The translations under genes and the position numbers were made by a program. The notes below the pieces were generated by a model. It did not search any database, was not told where the DNA came from, and saw nothing but the letters and a program-made list of their open reading frames with translations. DNA of 64,000 bases, taken from assembly GCA_021396245.1 (NCBI GenBank), contig WNYE01000004.1:434001-498000 (forward strand), read 5' to 3'. Position 1 is the first letter of the stretch, and the number at the start of each line of letters is the position of its first letter. Of this stretch, positions 53,373 to 64,000 are shown piece by piece. This stretch comes from Sporothrix humicola (Eukaryota; Ascomycota; Sordariomycetes; Ophiostomatales; Ophiostomataceae).

Positions 53373-56300
53373 CTTGTCGTCGGTTTGTCCGTTATTTACT
53401 TCTTCTTTTTGTTGTCGTCACTTAAATCTCACGTAACACTGAGAATGGATGCGCCGGTAGTTGGTCGATTAAAATAACGAAGGAAGGAGCTCGCGAGTGC
53501 GTTTGTCGAATCAACGGTGGCAAGAATGATATCGTCGTGAGCCGTAATAGGAAAGAACAGGGGTCGTGGGTTCCAGGCTGCTGGGTTAAGTATGTTATGC
53601 CTGCCGAAACGGGAAGATTAAGAATAAAAGGCTTGGTGACGCCTCAGAAAGACGGGAAGGAACGCACGGGGAATAGAAACAGCCTGAAAATTGAAAAGGG
53701 AAGGAGTGTATCAGGAGAGAGAGAACCAGAGTTCACGATGGTACGGTTCCAATCTTTTTGGGAGCATATTTGCTGGGGCGGGAAAAAAGAGACGAGGGCT
53801 TTGACTATTTGAATACCGCTTTGTCTATTGAAGGGGAAATCGTATTGCGTGTGTGTCTCTTGTGTGTGTGTCGACTAATTAGAAGCCTTCCCCGATCCAC
53901 CAGGACGGCGAGCTGCCGGAGAAGCCAGGGTCGTCTTCACTAATACGTCGTAGATTTTGCTCTTTTTACTCTTTAGGAGGAGATGGGACGTGCCCGAGGA
54001 AATCAGGAAGCCCGAAGCTACGAATTACAGAGGGACAGGGAAGGGCACGTCATTTCCTTGCATATACAAGGCGAGTTAGGGGCAGCCCCGGCCGGCGACA
54101 ATTTAATGAAAGAATTCAAGAGATACTATGTAATCACGAGCGGGAGGGGGACGCGGCGGGCACCAGTGTCAATAGGGCGTCCAGAACGTCTGAACATATT
54201 GTGTGATGTGCAGGCCAAGGACGAAAAAAGATCAAAAAGAGCTAGGAAGAAATCTTTTGGGTGGGGGCGATCCTCTTTTGGGATGGCCCTGAGCTTTTGC
54301 CTTTGAGCCTTTGTGCCGTTTCTTTTGCATTTTACTCTCTTTTCATCTTTTTCTCATCTATTTTTCTCTTTCATACGCGGGGGCTTGTTTGGTGCTGGTT
54401 TGCCCTACGAGTTTTGCCTTGTTTCTTGTTCTCCCTTTTTTGTTTTGCCCCCCTTTTTTATGCTAGAATTGCGCGATCCGGTTCGGCGTTTGTTGGCCGT
54501 GAGGCAAAGCGGCGAGAATCCAAGGGTCGTGGAGACTTTCAGAGACATGGACGCGGCTGTCGGGCGGGCGAGGGATGGCGCACTATGTACGCAAGGGACA
54601 AGCCGGCAGCGGTGATCCAGGCCGGCAAGACGCAAGCCAGACAGGAGAAGCGCTACGGATGCTTCAGATACAAGAACCGTATTCGAAATAAAGAGGAATC
54701 GTAAAAGTAATATTTATACAATCTCATAGTAGAAAGGCATTTATGCCCTCTTTCCTCATGGAAGGAAATTGTGGAGATGTTCCTTCCCTTCTTTCTGAGT
54801 GACAGGATACCCATGCAGCAGGCACGACCGACAATAATCCCGGCGCCACTCTTGTCTGCCGGGCACCTTCTTTTAGTGTTCCCCGTCGTCTATCTGCACT
54901 TATTTGTGCAAGGGTCAAAGACTGTTCGGCGACCACCCGGGATTGGCGGGGAGCGGCGTCAAAAGGTACAAGGAGACAGGTACAAGCGCATGTACTTACA
55001 TAACCAACAGTGAGCGTACATACGAATACTTGATAGAGCACAAGTCCTCCGTACTCCTTCTTCCTTTTGGTACACCTTTACGACTCTGCAGTTTGCATAG
55101 AGGGAAGGTGCGAGGGATGCATGGGATGCGGTCGACATGAACGGCAGGAAGCAAGTACATACGCATACGGAGTACTTTCTGCATCGCATTGGGGGCCATG
55201 GCTGGCTGCAAGAATCGTGCGAACGTGTGGCTGGATGGTGTCTTTATTTGTTTCTAGCTCGGAGAAAGTGACAAGTCAAAGGGACCAACATACAACAGCC
55301 AACCAAACTATGAAGACGACAGGTGACCGTTTCGTCCCCTGAAAGTCCCAACATGCAAGTGATGCCAACAATATTTCTCTCCAAGCTGCAAAAAGGCCTT
55401 TGTTTTTGTGATATGTGTCGGGATATTGACTGAAAAGGATTCTCATACTCTGGAACCGCAATACTTGCCGTACTCAGAACAAAACCCGACAGACGGGAAG
55501 CAGTCACACACCCTTACACAATTGCGCATCACACATTGCACATCCAATATCCCATGCCGTCCCGCCTGAGTGGAAAGAGGGCGGCCCCCAAAGCGAAATA
55601 CAGGGAGACAGGGTCTGGGGTAAGGGTGTGAAGACGTTCAATGTGCGACAAGGACTCTCTGCGAGCTCCAAGATTATTTAAGAAACAGAGAATTGAGATT
55701 TTTTATAAAATATTTCAAAACTTTGTTTGATTTTTACTTGTCATTTTGGAGCCCACTTGAGAATGGCACCACGGCTCGGGGCCGAAGCTCTGAACTTGGC
55801 AAAAGTCGGTTCCAAGTCAGCGTAGGAGTGCCGTGTTGCAACCGCCACTCAGAGCTCGTCTCCCTCCTTTTCGTCGTTTGTGAATTGTGAATGCTCTTCC
55901 CGCACGACTTCCTTCAGATACGACGTACTCCTTACGACGTACTGTGTACATGAACCTGCTTTACTGACGTAACACAATGCCGCGAAACTCTTGTAAATTC
56001 GCGGGCTGGAAGAAGTTACTTCTGGCAAAAGAACATAAAAAACCAATGTCGGGTATGCATCCGTAGGGATGAAGTAGCATAAGCCTTGCCGTGTCGGCGA
56101 GGTCGGGCTTCTATCCCTTGTTCTCGGAAGCTTGGTCCTAGGGCTGGCTGAGTGTATTTGTAGCAATTATTTGCATTCTCTTATTAAAAAGGATCGTATG
56201 GCATTTCGATACAGTTTGTGTTCATTTTCATGCCACAGATAAAGTGCAAGCCTCATCTGTGGCTTATCGCCTTGCATGCTCCAGACGCCATAGAAGTTAA

Positions 56301-57368
56301 AAGAGAGGAGCTGTACGGAGTACTCTATGACAGACAGACACAGCGTCGGCGAGTAGACCCCAGCAGTTCCCCAGCCCAGTTTCAGCCTCGTGGATTACAT
56401 ATCACATCCGACATCTTAATCTGACCTGTCATCCTGACACGGGTCCGATGCCGCATCTTCACATTTCTGACTCGAAGTCGAATCAAAGCAGCCGAGGCTG
56501 GCCGTGCATACAACTGAATCTTTATTGACATTGCTCGGCCTCCGGCAAACAACAATTGCTGTCCTGTCTTTTGAAAACGCGAGGCCGAAACTGATAACGG
56601 TGATAATGCGGTCAAAACCACACTCACACCGCCCATACAACTATCTGCAATGTGAGCGATGTGAGCGAGACGAGGCGTCAGTGGCCGCCTCTCGTTTTTG
56701 GTCGCGGAGGAAGGGAGCATCTCGGTTCTGGTCGAGTCTCCAATTCGCTGGAGTTTTCCGTCTCCAAATCGATCGACCTAGCCACGTTCTCAAACCTCAC
56801 CAATCTGCGAGTGTCTCTTTCACCTGAATCTGGGGTACACTATCTTGTTTGTAATCCTCGATTTCTCTCTTTTTCCCTAACTAACTGTAGCACAACTCAC
56901 TCGCAAACTTAGCCGTATGCATCGCTGTTTTGGCGGTTGTCTTTTTGTAGTTTGTGGAGGGTTTACCGAGGTTTGTGACGTGCGGCGGGCAATGCAATGC
57001 GGGGGAAAACGATTAGCCCGTAATCGCTAGCAGAGTCAGAAACGCAGAAAGACGTCGCCAACGGCTGTAGTTGCCCAGCCCTGTGCCATTGGCCCGGCCC
57101 ATAGCTTACAGAAGCAAATGGGGAGCTACTCCGCTTGTTTGTTGTAGAGGATTGATGGTATTATTGTCCGGCCCGGTCCAAACACACCGAACAAGGCAGT
57201 TGCCAATTGGGTAGACGACATATCTTACAACCCCGGATTGGAAAGAGCATTATTACGTCGTACATATCTGAACGCTCCTTCCTCAAGAACAGCATCGCAG
57301 CTTCCTCAATTGCGAATTCAACATCTGCCCAACTCATATCCACAGTCGCCCCTCCCCAGTTTGTCACA
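53373..57368. other. 4 kb spacer without supported gene
   Basis: Between the divergent transporter and oxidoreductase genes. No recognisable domain in any frame. Short motifs of the form TACGGAGTAC or TACGACGTAC recur between about 55050 and 56330 (see findings). The section 54310-54460 is T-rich. No terminal repeats of a transposon were seen. Confidence 0.5.
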
Positions 57369-58569
57369 ATGCCTCTTTCCCTGATTGTCCAGAAGGTGGA
57401 CGGCAAGCCCGGCCAGGTGAACTACCCGTAAGTGCATCCAGACATCCCAATCTGCTGTCAGTTATCCAGCATAACTCACAATCCACAGACTCAAGCTCAA
57501 GGAAGTTCCCAAGCCCACACCCGGCCCCGGTGAGCTGCTGGTGCGCATCCGTGCCGCCGCCCTGAACCACCGTGATGTCTTTATCCGCCAGAACTTGTAC
57601 CCGGGCATCTCCTTTGAGAACCCCTTGTTTGCCGACGGCTGCGGTGTCGTCGAGGCTGTTGGCTCCGGCTGCAAGCGCACAGAGGTTGCCCAGGTTGGCG
57701 CCGCCGTCGTGATGGCGCCCTGCCGCCACTGGATCTCGGACCCGGATGGCCCCGAGGACTACAACAAGTTTTCTGCTCTGGGCGGTGCCGCTGGTGTCGA
57801 CGCCGGCACGGGCACCGAGTACCTGGCCGTCCCCGAGGACGAACTCGAGCTGGCCCCCTCCCACTTGGCCCCTGCCGAGGTTGCTGCCCTGCCGTTGGTC
57901 GGCCTGACCGCCTGGCGCGCGCTCGTCACCAAGAGCAATGCCGTGAGCACAGCACAGCCCGCGGGCGGCCGCAACGTGCTGGTCACGGGCATTGGCGGCG
58001 GTGTCGCCATTGCCGCGACACAGCTGGCCATCGCCCACGGCTGCCGCGTGTACGTGACGTCGGGCGACCCGGCCAAGCTGCAGCGCGCCAAGAACGAGCT
58101 GGGCGTTGCGGGTGGTGTCAACTACAAGGACGCCGACTGGGACAAGCAGCTGCTCAAGCTGCTGCCCAAGGAGCGCCCACAGTTTGATGCGATTATCGAC
58201 GGTGCCGGCGGCGACGTGATCAAGCGGGCGACGCGCCTGCTGCGGCCCGGCGGTGTCGTGTCGTCGTACGGCATGACGGTCAACCCCAAGATGGACTGGC
58301 TCATGTCGGCGGTGCTGCGCAACATTGAGCTCAAGGGCTCGACCATGGGCTCGCGCGACGAGTTCCGCGCCATGGTTGCCTTTGTCAAGGAGCACAAGAT
58401 CCGGCCGATTGTGAGCCGCATTGTGTACGGCGGCCTGTCCGAGGCGAATCTGCCCAACATTGATGGCCTCTTTGACGACATCAAGGCCGGCCGGCAGTTT
58501 GGCAAGGTCGTGCTGTCGTTTGACAGCGAGGGCTCTGCATCGGGACGGGACTCACCGTCGAAGCTGTAG
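57369..58569 (+). CDS. MDR-family zinc-less oxidoreductase
   Basis: Exons 57369-57427 and 57489-58569 give 379 residues. The 61-base intron has donor GTAAGT and acceptor CCACAG, joining as VNYP-LKLKEV. This is a medium-chain dehydrogenase/reductase of the quinone oxidoreductase branch: GroES-like part PTPGPGELLVRIRAAALNHRDVFIRQ.. with GCGVVEAVGSG, then a nucleotide-binding part with VLVTGIGGGVAIAATQLA (a GxGGxxA-type loop) and RPGGVVSSYG. The cysteine set for catalytic and structural zinc is absent. It likely reduces quinones or enals with NADPH in the cytosol. A proline/glycine-rich insertion (SDPDGPEDYNKFSALGG) resembles fungal proteins related to S. pombe SPBC16A3.02c. The C-terminus carries a short disordered tail (EGSASGRDSPSKL). 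It is convergent with KRR1. Confidence 0.9.
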
Positions 58570-58842
58570 GAGGCTTCTGGTCTGAGCATGTAGACTTCAC
58601 GATGTATATGTTTGGGGAGACTTGATATGATAAATAAGATACTTTTGGAATTGATTTTCGCTTAATAAAAATTAAGAATGAGAAAACGAACTTAAAAAAA
58701 GAAGAAGACCATAGTACACCGTAGTTATGTATGCAAACGCCGTCTTCGAGGCCAAGAGGACTTCGAATGAGACAAAAAGACGAGAGAAAAGAAACGAAGA
58801 AGGACCAAAAAAAAAATACGCTCATAAATTGCACTCTCCCGC

Positions 58843-59832
58843 TCAATCCTCGTCCTCCGCCTCGACCTCCTTGGTCTTCCGCTTCTTCTTCTTGCGCTTC
58901 TCGTCGCCCTCCTCGGGCGGTACATAGTCCCGCTCGCGCTCGCGCTTCTTCTCCTCTTTCCGCTCGCGCGCCTGTTCTTGCCGCTCCGACTCTGCTGCCC
59001 GCTGCTTGGCCTGCTTGCTGAGGAAGTACTCGCCCGACTCGATCTGCAGGTCGACCTTGCTCTTTTCCGGTGCGGGCGGGAACGCCGTGTACGACTTCTT
59101 GGTCTTGTCGGTGACGTTGTGCGGCACGCGGCGTTTGCTGAGAATGCGTTTCTTGAAGTTGGGCAGGAAGCGGTCCCAGCTCTCGTTGGCCAGTGCCGGG
59201 TCCTTGGCGAGCTCGCGCTTGATCATGAGCTCCTTGATCATGTAAATGGGGTGGATGTTGTTCATGCAGTCTTCGATAATGCGCCGCACTTCCTTGAGGC
59301 CCTTGTAGGGGCCCATGACCGAGACGGTGCCGCCCTGCACCAGAATGTAGGTTTCCGTCAGGATCTCGAGCGCTTTGAGGGTCGAGCCGTGCGGGCCCAG
59401 GATCCGCTGCCGCCGCTTGACGAACCGCTCCTTGTTGCGCACGAGGTTGCGGATCTTGATAATGTCGGCGGCCACGCCGTCTTCTAGAATGCGCAGCGCT
59501 TGTGGGGCAGGCACCGAACGCGACAGCAGCCGAATCAGATCGCGGGCATTGAGGATGGCGGCCGGGTCGTAGGTCTTGCGTGTCGTCTTGACGGTCATGG
59601 TACCCGTCACCAAATCGAGCTCGCAGGCGATGCCATGCTTTTGGAGCGCTCGCGTAATGCCGGCCCAGGCTTCTCTCAGGTAGACTTCGCGGTACTTGGG
59701 GAACAGGACGGCAAACGACGACTCCTCGAGAAAGCTGCCCGACTTGTTGTCCTCGGGCTTGAACACCTCCTCCTTCCACTTGTCAATGTCGTCCGTGTCC
59801 CACGGCTTGTCCTTGTTCTGGGTGGACGGCAT
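58843..59832 (-). CDS. KRR1: KRR1 small-subunit processome component
   Basis: One exon, 329 residues; the length and start (MPSTQNKDKPWDTDDIDKW) fit the family. Krr1 is an RNA-binding factor of the SSU processome, needed for 18S rRNA maturation in the nucleolus. Two degenerate/true KH folds are visible: FLEESSFAVLFPKYREVYLREAW.. (residues about 33-110) and KRRQRILGPHGSTLKALEILTETYILVQGGTVSVMG (about 138-173) with the GPHG loop. Then follow IKELMIKRELAKDP, SWDRFLPNF and KRRVPHN. The last 70 residues are charged (RERKEEKKRERER, then KRKKKKRKTK) and include the usual nucleolar signals. The 3' end faces the oxidoreductase gene at 273 bases. Confidence 0.95.
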   Translation of the reverse strand: MPSTQNKDKPWDTDDIDKWKEEVFKPEDNKSGSFLEESSFAVLFPKYREVYLREAWAGITRALQKHGIACELDLVTGTMTVKTTRKTYDPAAILNARDLIRLLSRSVPAPQALRILEDGVAADIIKIRNLVRNKERFVKRRQRILGPHGSTLKALEILTETYILVQGGTVSVMGPYKGLKEVRRIIEDCMNNIHPIYMIKELMIKRELAKDPALANESWDRFLPNFKKRILSKRRVPHNVTDKTKKSYTAFPPAPEKSKVDLQIESGEYFLSKQAKQRAAESERQEQARERKEEKKRERERDYVPPEEGDEKRKKKKRKTKEVEAEDED

Positions 59833-61443
59833 TTTGGAGGCTGGTGGATGCTGTAGAGAAAGGCAAAGGGTAGGTTTGATTCTGTGTTCGAGTTCGAATC
59901 GACGGGAGGATTATAGGTGCGTATAATTCGAAGCTCTCGAGGCCGGGGCTGTCGTCAGTCGTGGTTGGAGATGGTGTCAAAGACAGGCGTGAGAATAAAA
60001 AAGTTGCCGTGCAAATAAAAAAAAGATGGTATCGATAAGGATTTCAGGAACTCCTCTCTTTTTTTTCTGCATTCTTTAGGCCCAGTTTTTGTACGCCTTT
60101 CCCTTTTGCGTTATCTGCTCCTAGCCAATCAGAAGCACTTTCCGACTCTACCGGGTGAGTGCAACCACCGATTTTGTAGCTAGAAGGACCGGCAGGACCG
60201 GTCACGTGCCAGCTCCACATGCTCTTCATCGCATATATTGGCTCACAATCGGCCTGATAGCCAATTGATAAGGGGTCCAGCTCGATTTAGCCAGTCTCTA
60301 TCAGGATACAACGTGCAGACAACGGAGACTCTGGTGAGTGGGCAAGAGATCAGTATTATGGGACAGATTGTTGATAGTCGTTTGCATCTCGCAGATTATT
60401 CACGACTCGTGACTCCAAATGTAGAAGTCGCGAACAACCACAGTTCCCGTGTGGTATTGCCAGAGGATAAGCGATAACCACTGTTCTGCCCGGTGTATGT
60501 GCGGATTAGGGGCAGGAAGGATCTTTCTTATTTGGGCGTGACATCCGCCTGGGGTGGAGAACACATGCAGAACCCCATGCGCCGTAATCGAGCCGATGGC
60601 ACAGGACAGGATATGCTTGTAAAAACAGCCCTGATCAGGAGGATCAATTCGAAAAAGTGAGATAGATCATGCCGGCACGCCTTATCGGATATCGATAGCT
60701 ATTTTGCACTCACACTCACAGCCCGCAAATAAAAACGTGGCCATCCGGTCCGAGTGTTTTCGAGTGCTTTGGTTGCACCTGCCTTTCCTTTATCTTGAAG
60801 AGCAAAGCTCCTTCCTCCTCGGCACTCTTACCTGGTTGCCCGCCACTTGTCACTGCTACTGAGTAGAATTATCAGCGCAACCGCCGCTAAACTTATCGGA
60901 ACAGAGGCTCAACTGGCTCCTTGCTAGCCGTCGCTGGCCCCAAGACAAAAAAGGATCCGCTTGAAAAATTGGCCGCCAGTTCTACGCAGCCAGCGTGCTA
61001 GCGCCAGGACAAAGGGCCGCATTCTTTCATTTCCAGCGCCTTTGGGTGGCTAGATAAACCGCCTCCCCACTGAGCCTTATCATTTCCCACCCACACTAGA
61101 CCCACTTTTCCCCTACCCCCGAATAAAAAAAAGGGAAAAAAAAAATCTAATCCACATTGTGTAATCTCATATCGGCTCAACCGATAAAGGTTTTTCATGG
61201 GCCCTCTCCCTTATCATCTGGCCGCCGTCCACCACCACCGACACCACACAATAACACCCCCCCTAGATGCGCAACAAGACGTCCTTATCCTTCCGCAGGC
61301 CCATTGACCGAGAAAACTAAACTACCTACATCGCAACAACGAGAAGAATCACGATACGATATTACGGGGAAAAAAAGGAAAATCGACAAAAGAAGAAAAC
61401 GACATTTTTTTAACTAAATTCCTCTCTCTTCTCCTCAATCACG
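59833..61443. promoter_or_regulatory. GATA-site-rich divergent promoter region
   Basis: About 1.6 kb between KRR1 (minus) and the GATA factor (plus). Seven exact GATAAG/CTTATC hexamers occur at 60267, 60466, 60681, 60892, 61076, 61210 and 61284, with further GATA cores between them (for example 60373, 60473, 61052). About one hexamer per 2 kb would be expected by chance. This suggests control of the plus-strand gene by GATA factors, possibly by itself. No coding frame is supported. Confidence 0.6.
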
Positions 61444-62968
61444 ATGGCCACCATGGCGAACCACGATCGCGAGACGTCGCTGCCAGTATGCCAAAACTGC
61501 TCGACGTCGACGACGCCGCTGTGGCGACGCGACGAAATGGGCTCTGTGCTGTGCAATGCCTGCGGTCTTTTCCTCAAGCTGCACGGCCGTCCGCGACCGA
61601 TATCTCTCAAGACGGACGTGATCAAGAGCCGGAACCGCGTCAAGACGTCGATGCGCCCGGACATGATGAAGAAAAAGGTGGGTGTTTTCTGGCTGATCTG
61701 ATAAGAGATCTGGATCGCGTTTTCGGGGCTCAGGATCGAGTCTCGTTATGCGCGCATCTTTGCGACTTTATCGTTTTCTTTTATTCCATCTTTCGTCTTG
61801 ACCTTTACTGATAAGCGATTTCTTTCCCCTCCTGCAGAATAATGCCGCTGCTGCAGCCGCTGCTGCCGCCGCCGCCGCCGCGACCATGGTCGGCGATCCG
61901 AACGGCGTTGTCGACCTCCAGAGTCACGCCTACGCCGCCACCGCCGCCCTTTCGAGACGCACGCCCCACAAGGGCGCCAACGGCCACCACCTCGACACCG
62001 ACTCTCCCATGTCTGGCACCGGCACCCCGGGCATGTACAACGCCCACGCATCCTCCTCCTACCCCATCCTCGACGACGGCAACTACCAGGGCCAGCACCT
62101 ACAGGCCTTTGGCACACCGGGCGACGGCTCTGGCCAACACGAGAACGGCGACGGTGGCCCCCAGACGTCGGACCAGCTCGTCGCGACAAACTCGAGCCTC
62201 AAGACGCGCGTTGCCGAGCTCGAGGTCATCAACGACTTTATCACGCGCCGCCTGGGCCACTATGAGCCTGTTTATGTCAGTGGTGCTGGCCAGGACGGGC
62301 AGGACGGCGGCCAACAGGGCGACGAGACCCAGCTGCGGTCGCAGATTGAGCTGCTGACACAGTCGGAGCGCCAACTGCGCGCGGACCTGGACGAGGGCCA
62401 CCGGCGCGAGAACCTGATGAAGCGCCGCCTCGACGAGCTGGAACAAGAACTCAAGGAGACACGGGAAGCATTGGTTGTCTACGAGGGCGACCGCGCAAAG
62501 CGGCCACGCCTCGGCGAGTCGTCTTTCTCTGGTTCTGGCGCCACTACCGCCGGCGAGGCTGATGCCGCCGCCGCCAATGCCATCACTGAGGCTGCTGCCG
62601 CCGCTGCTGACTCTGCTGCGTCAAATCCTGCCGTCGCAGACAACGCCACCGCCGCCGCTACTGCCGCTGCCGTCGCTGCTGCCGTTACTGCCGCCGCATC
62701 CACGGAAGCTGCGTCTGCCGCGGACGACGCGTCCAAGACTCCCGTTGACCCTGCTATCGAGTCGAACGGTACCACTGCCGCAGCACCAGACGCCGAGGCT
62801 GCTTCAACAGCCCTCGCTGCGCTGACTGCCGCTACTGCCGACAGTGCACTCGATGCCGCGTCGGCACAAGATGTGGCTGCTGCTGCTGCCGCCGTTGCTG
62901 CTGTTGCAAGCGATGCTGCACGGAATGCCACGGAAGCGGTTGAGGCCCCGGCATCGCCAAAGCCATAG
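61444..62968 (+). CDS. AreB/ASD-4-like GATA factor
   Basis: Exons 61444-61677 and 61838-62968 give 454 residues; the 160-base intron has donor GTGGGT and acceptor TGCAG, both in phase 0. One GATA zinc finger lies at residues 16-40 (C16, C19, C37, C40; CX2C-X17-CX2C), with the basic tail RPRPISLKTDVIKSRNR. A proline/glycine linker leads to coiled-coil segments at about 191-218 and 241-295 (LRSQIELLTQSERQL.. to ..LDELEQELKETREALV). One finger plus a C-terminal coiled coil is the AreB/NreB/ASD-4/Dal80-type plan, in which the factor dimerises and often represses nitrogen genes under GATA sites or acts in sexual development. The tail (about 310-454) is strongly Ala-rich, as are residues 81-92 right after the splice junction. 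The upstream region carries seven GATAAG sites, suggesting auto- or cross-regulation. Confidence 0.9.
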
Positions 62969-64000
62969 ATGGCTCAGCGTGAACCTTCTCCCCGTCCCCA
63001 CACCCGGCGTTCCTAGAGATGATGACTTGTTTCTCACATCCCTTCTCTCTCCTCCCATATTTCTTTCCTCTTAACTTCACGTTCCTCATCTCCTGCAGGT
63101 CATCTCTCTCTAGCTTCCTCGTTTTTTGTTTGTTTTCTTTGATTCCCTTTATAAATCACGACGAATGTTTTCATTGTTTATATTTTTGCCTTTTTCTTTT
63201 CCACCACAAGCATCCCATAATCGATATTCACTTACGAAGTGTGGATGTCTGGCCAAAAAAGAGGCGCAACAGAGGGCTGCCATCGTGTCCTTTGTTGCTT
63301 CCTCAAACTCTCGCGTTGTCTTTTCGGTCTTGTTATTTTGTATTATACACCTTACTTTGGAGAGGTTTCTCTTTTTCACTTTCTTGCAAGTCTTTCTTCT
63401 TTGCGCCAGTTGGGGGTTATTGGTCTTTGTTTTTAGGGTTAATTTTGAATGTCTTTTGTCTGCTGTTATGATTTTTTCATCTCTACAAAAATATCCTTTT
63501 TCCTTGTGTTTAATCGTGTGGAAGGGGAGGATTATATCCTTGCCCAGGGGAAGTCGGTGTTTATATCTTGTTTGCTGAACCACTGTTTATGTCTTTACTT
63601 TGAAAATGAAGGGAATAGAAAAAAAGGCTGGTTTTCTTTCAACAAAAAGGGGAGATGGGACACGTTTATTTTGTGTGATGCTTTGGCTTTGTTGTTTCTG
63701 TCTCGCGTGGTGGCTTTTTGGATTATCTCCTAAGCAGTTGCTTGTTTACTTTGCTTTCTTACCAAATATCCTAAAATACGTGTTTATTCCCGTTCAAATC
63801 AAGTTCATTTTCATATGCACAAGTCGAGAAGTTGCAAAAAAAAGTGTTAATGCTACCATTGTTTCTACTTTCTATGAATTGACGAGGGTATCGTGTTGCC
63901 GAAAAGATCCCAATATGATGATGTTGTTTGTCGATGATAGTTGCCTTTGCAACGAACATGTCTTCCAATAACTCAAAAACGCCGAAAATACTAATAAAAA
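62969..64000. other. 3' flank, T-rich, no gene seen
   Basis: After the GATA factor stop the plus strand is pyrimidine- then T-rich. This is probably a long 3' UTR and downstream spacer. Several frames stay open for 100-150 codons but code only Phe/Leu/Ser/Cys-rich chains without a domain, so I do not call them. Confidence 0.5.

Noticed and set aside
63019..63733. Overlapping plus-strand frames with hydrophobic, membrane-like translations
   Set aside because: They follow T-rich 3' flank sequence. Phe/Leu/Cys-rich output is expected from such DNA, and no start context or domain was seen.

Overview
This window looks like nuclear DNA from a filamentous ascomycete (Pezizomycotina, perhaps Sordariomycetes; the class is an inference). 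The evidence is short GT..AG introns with CTAAC-type branch points, GC-rich third codon positions in genes, AT-rich or purine/pyrimidine-skewed spacers, and families typical of these fungi: an asco-laccase ending in DSGV, an AROM-derived quinate repressor, an AreB/ASD-4-type GATA factor and a fungal 7-TM rhodopsin-domain protein. Operons, CRISPR arrays, rRNA genes and intact transposons were not seen.

Layout. 0-13.7 kb: a mitochondrial LEA-like protein, a GH64 beta-1,3-glucanase followed by an in-frame open region, a small conserved protein of unknown function, an SRR1-domain protein and a galactose mutarotase. 13.7-22.2 kb is the densest housekeeping block: DNA ligase I divergent from eIF3k, the Tsr4/PDCD2-type ribosomal chaperone and chaperonin subunit CCT6. 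22-33 kb is sparser: a secreted laccase, a 7-TM protein with a long tail and mitoribosomal protein uS2m. 33.7-44 kb: a tail-anchored CBS-PB1 protein and, across a 5 kb spacer, a Swi5/Ace2-like zinc finger factor with polyglutamine tracts. 44.6-53.4 kb: the quinate repressor, a small Zn2Cys6 factor, a Rid-family protein and a YeeE/TsuA sulfur transporter. 57-63 kb: an MDR oxidoreductase, the ribosome assembly factor Krr1 and the GATA factor.

The genes do not form an obvious biosynthetic or defence cluster. Several serve ribosome production and translation (Tsr4, Krr1, eIF3k, uS2m). Three are sequence-specific transcription factors with long upstream spacers, and one is a repressor evolved from metabolic enzymes.

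No new multi-gene system is convincingly present. The most useful non-obvious signals are: a box C/D snoRNA-like element inside the unusually long eIF3k intron; a perfect RFX-type X-box and a spliced, ATG-free leader upstream of the Swi5/Ace2-like gene; a dense cluster of GATAAG sites upstream of the GATA factor itself; a tandem ACGCG motif upstream of DNA ligase I; and an 860-base open region in frame behind the GH64 stop codon. Exon boundaries were worked out by hand from splice motifs and reading phase.
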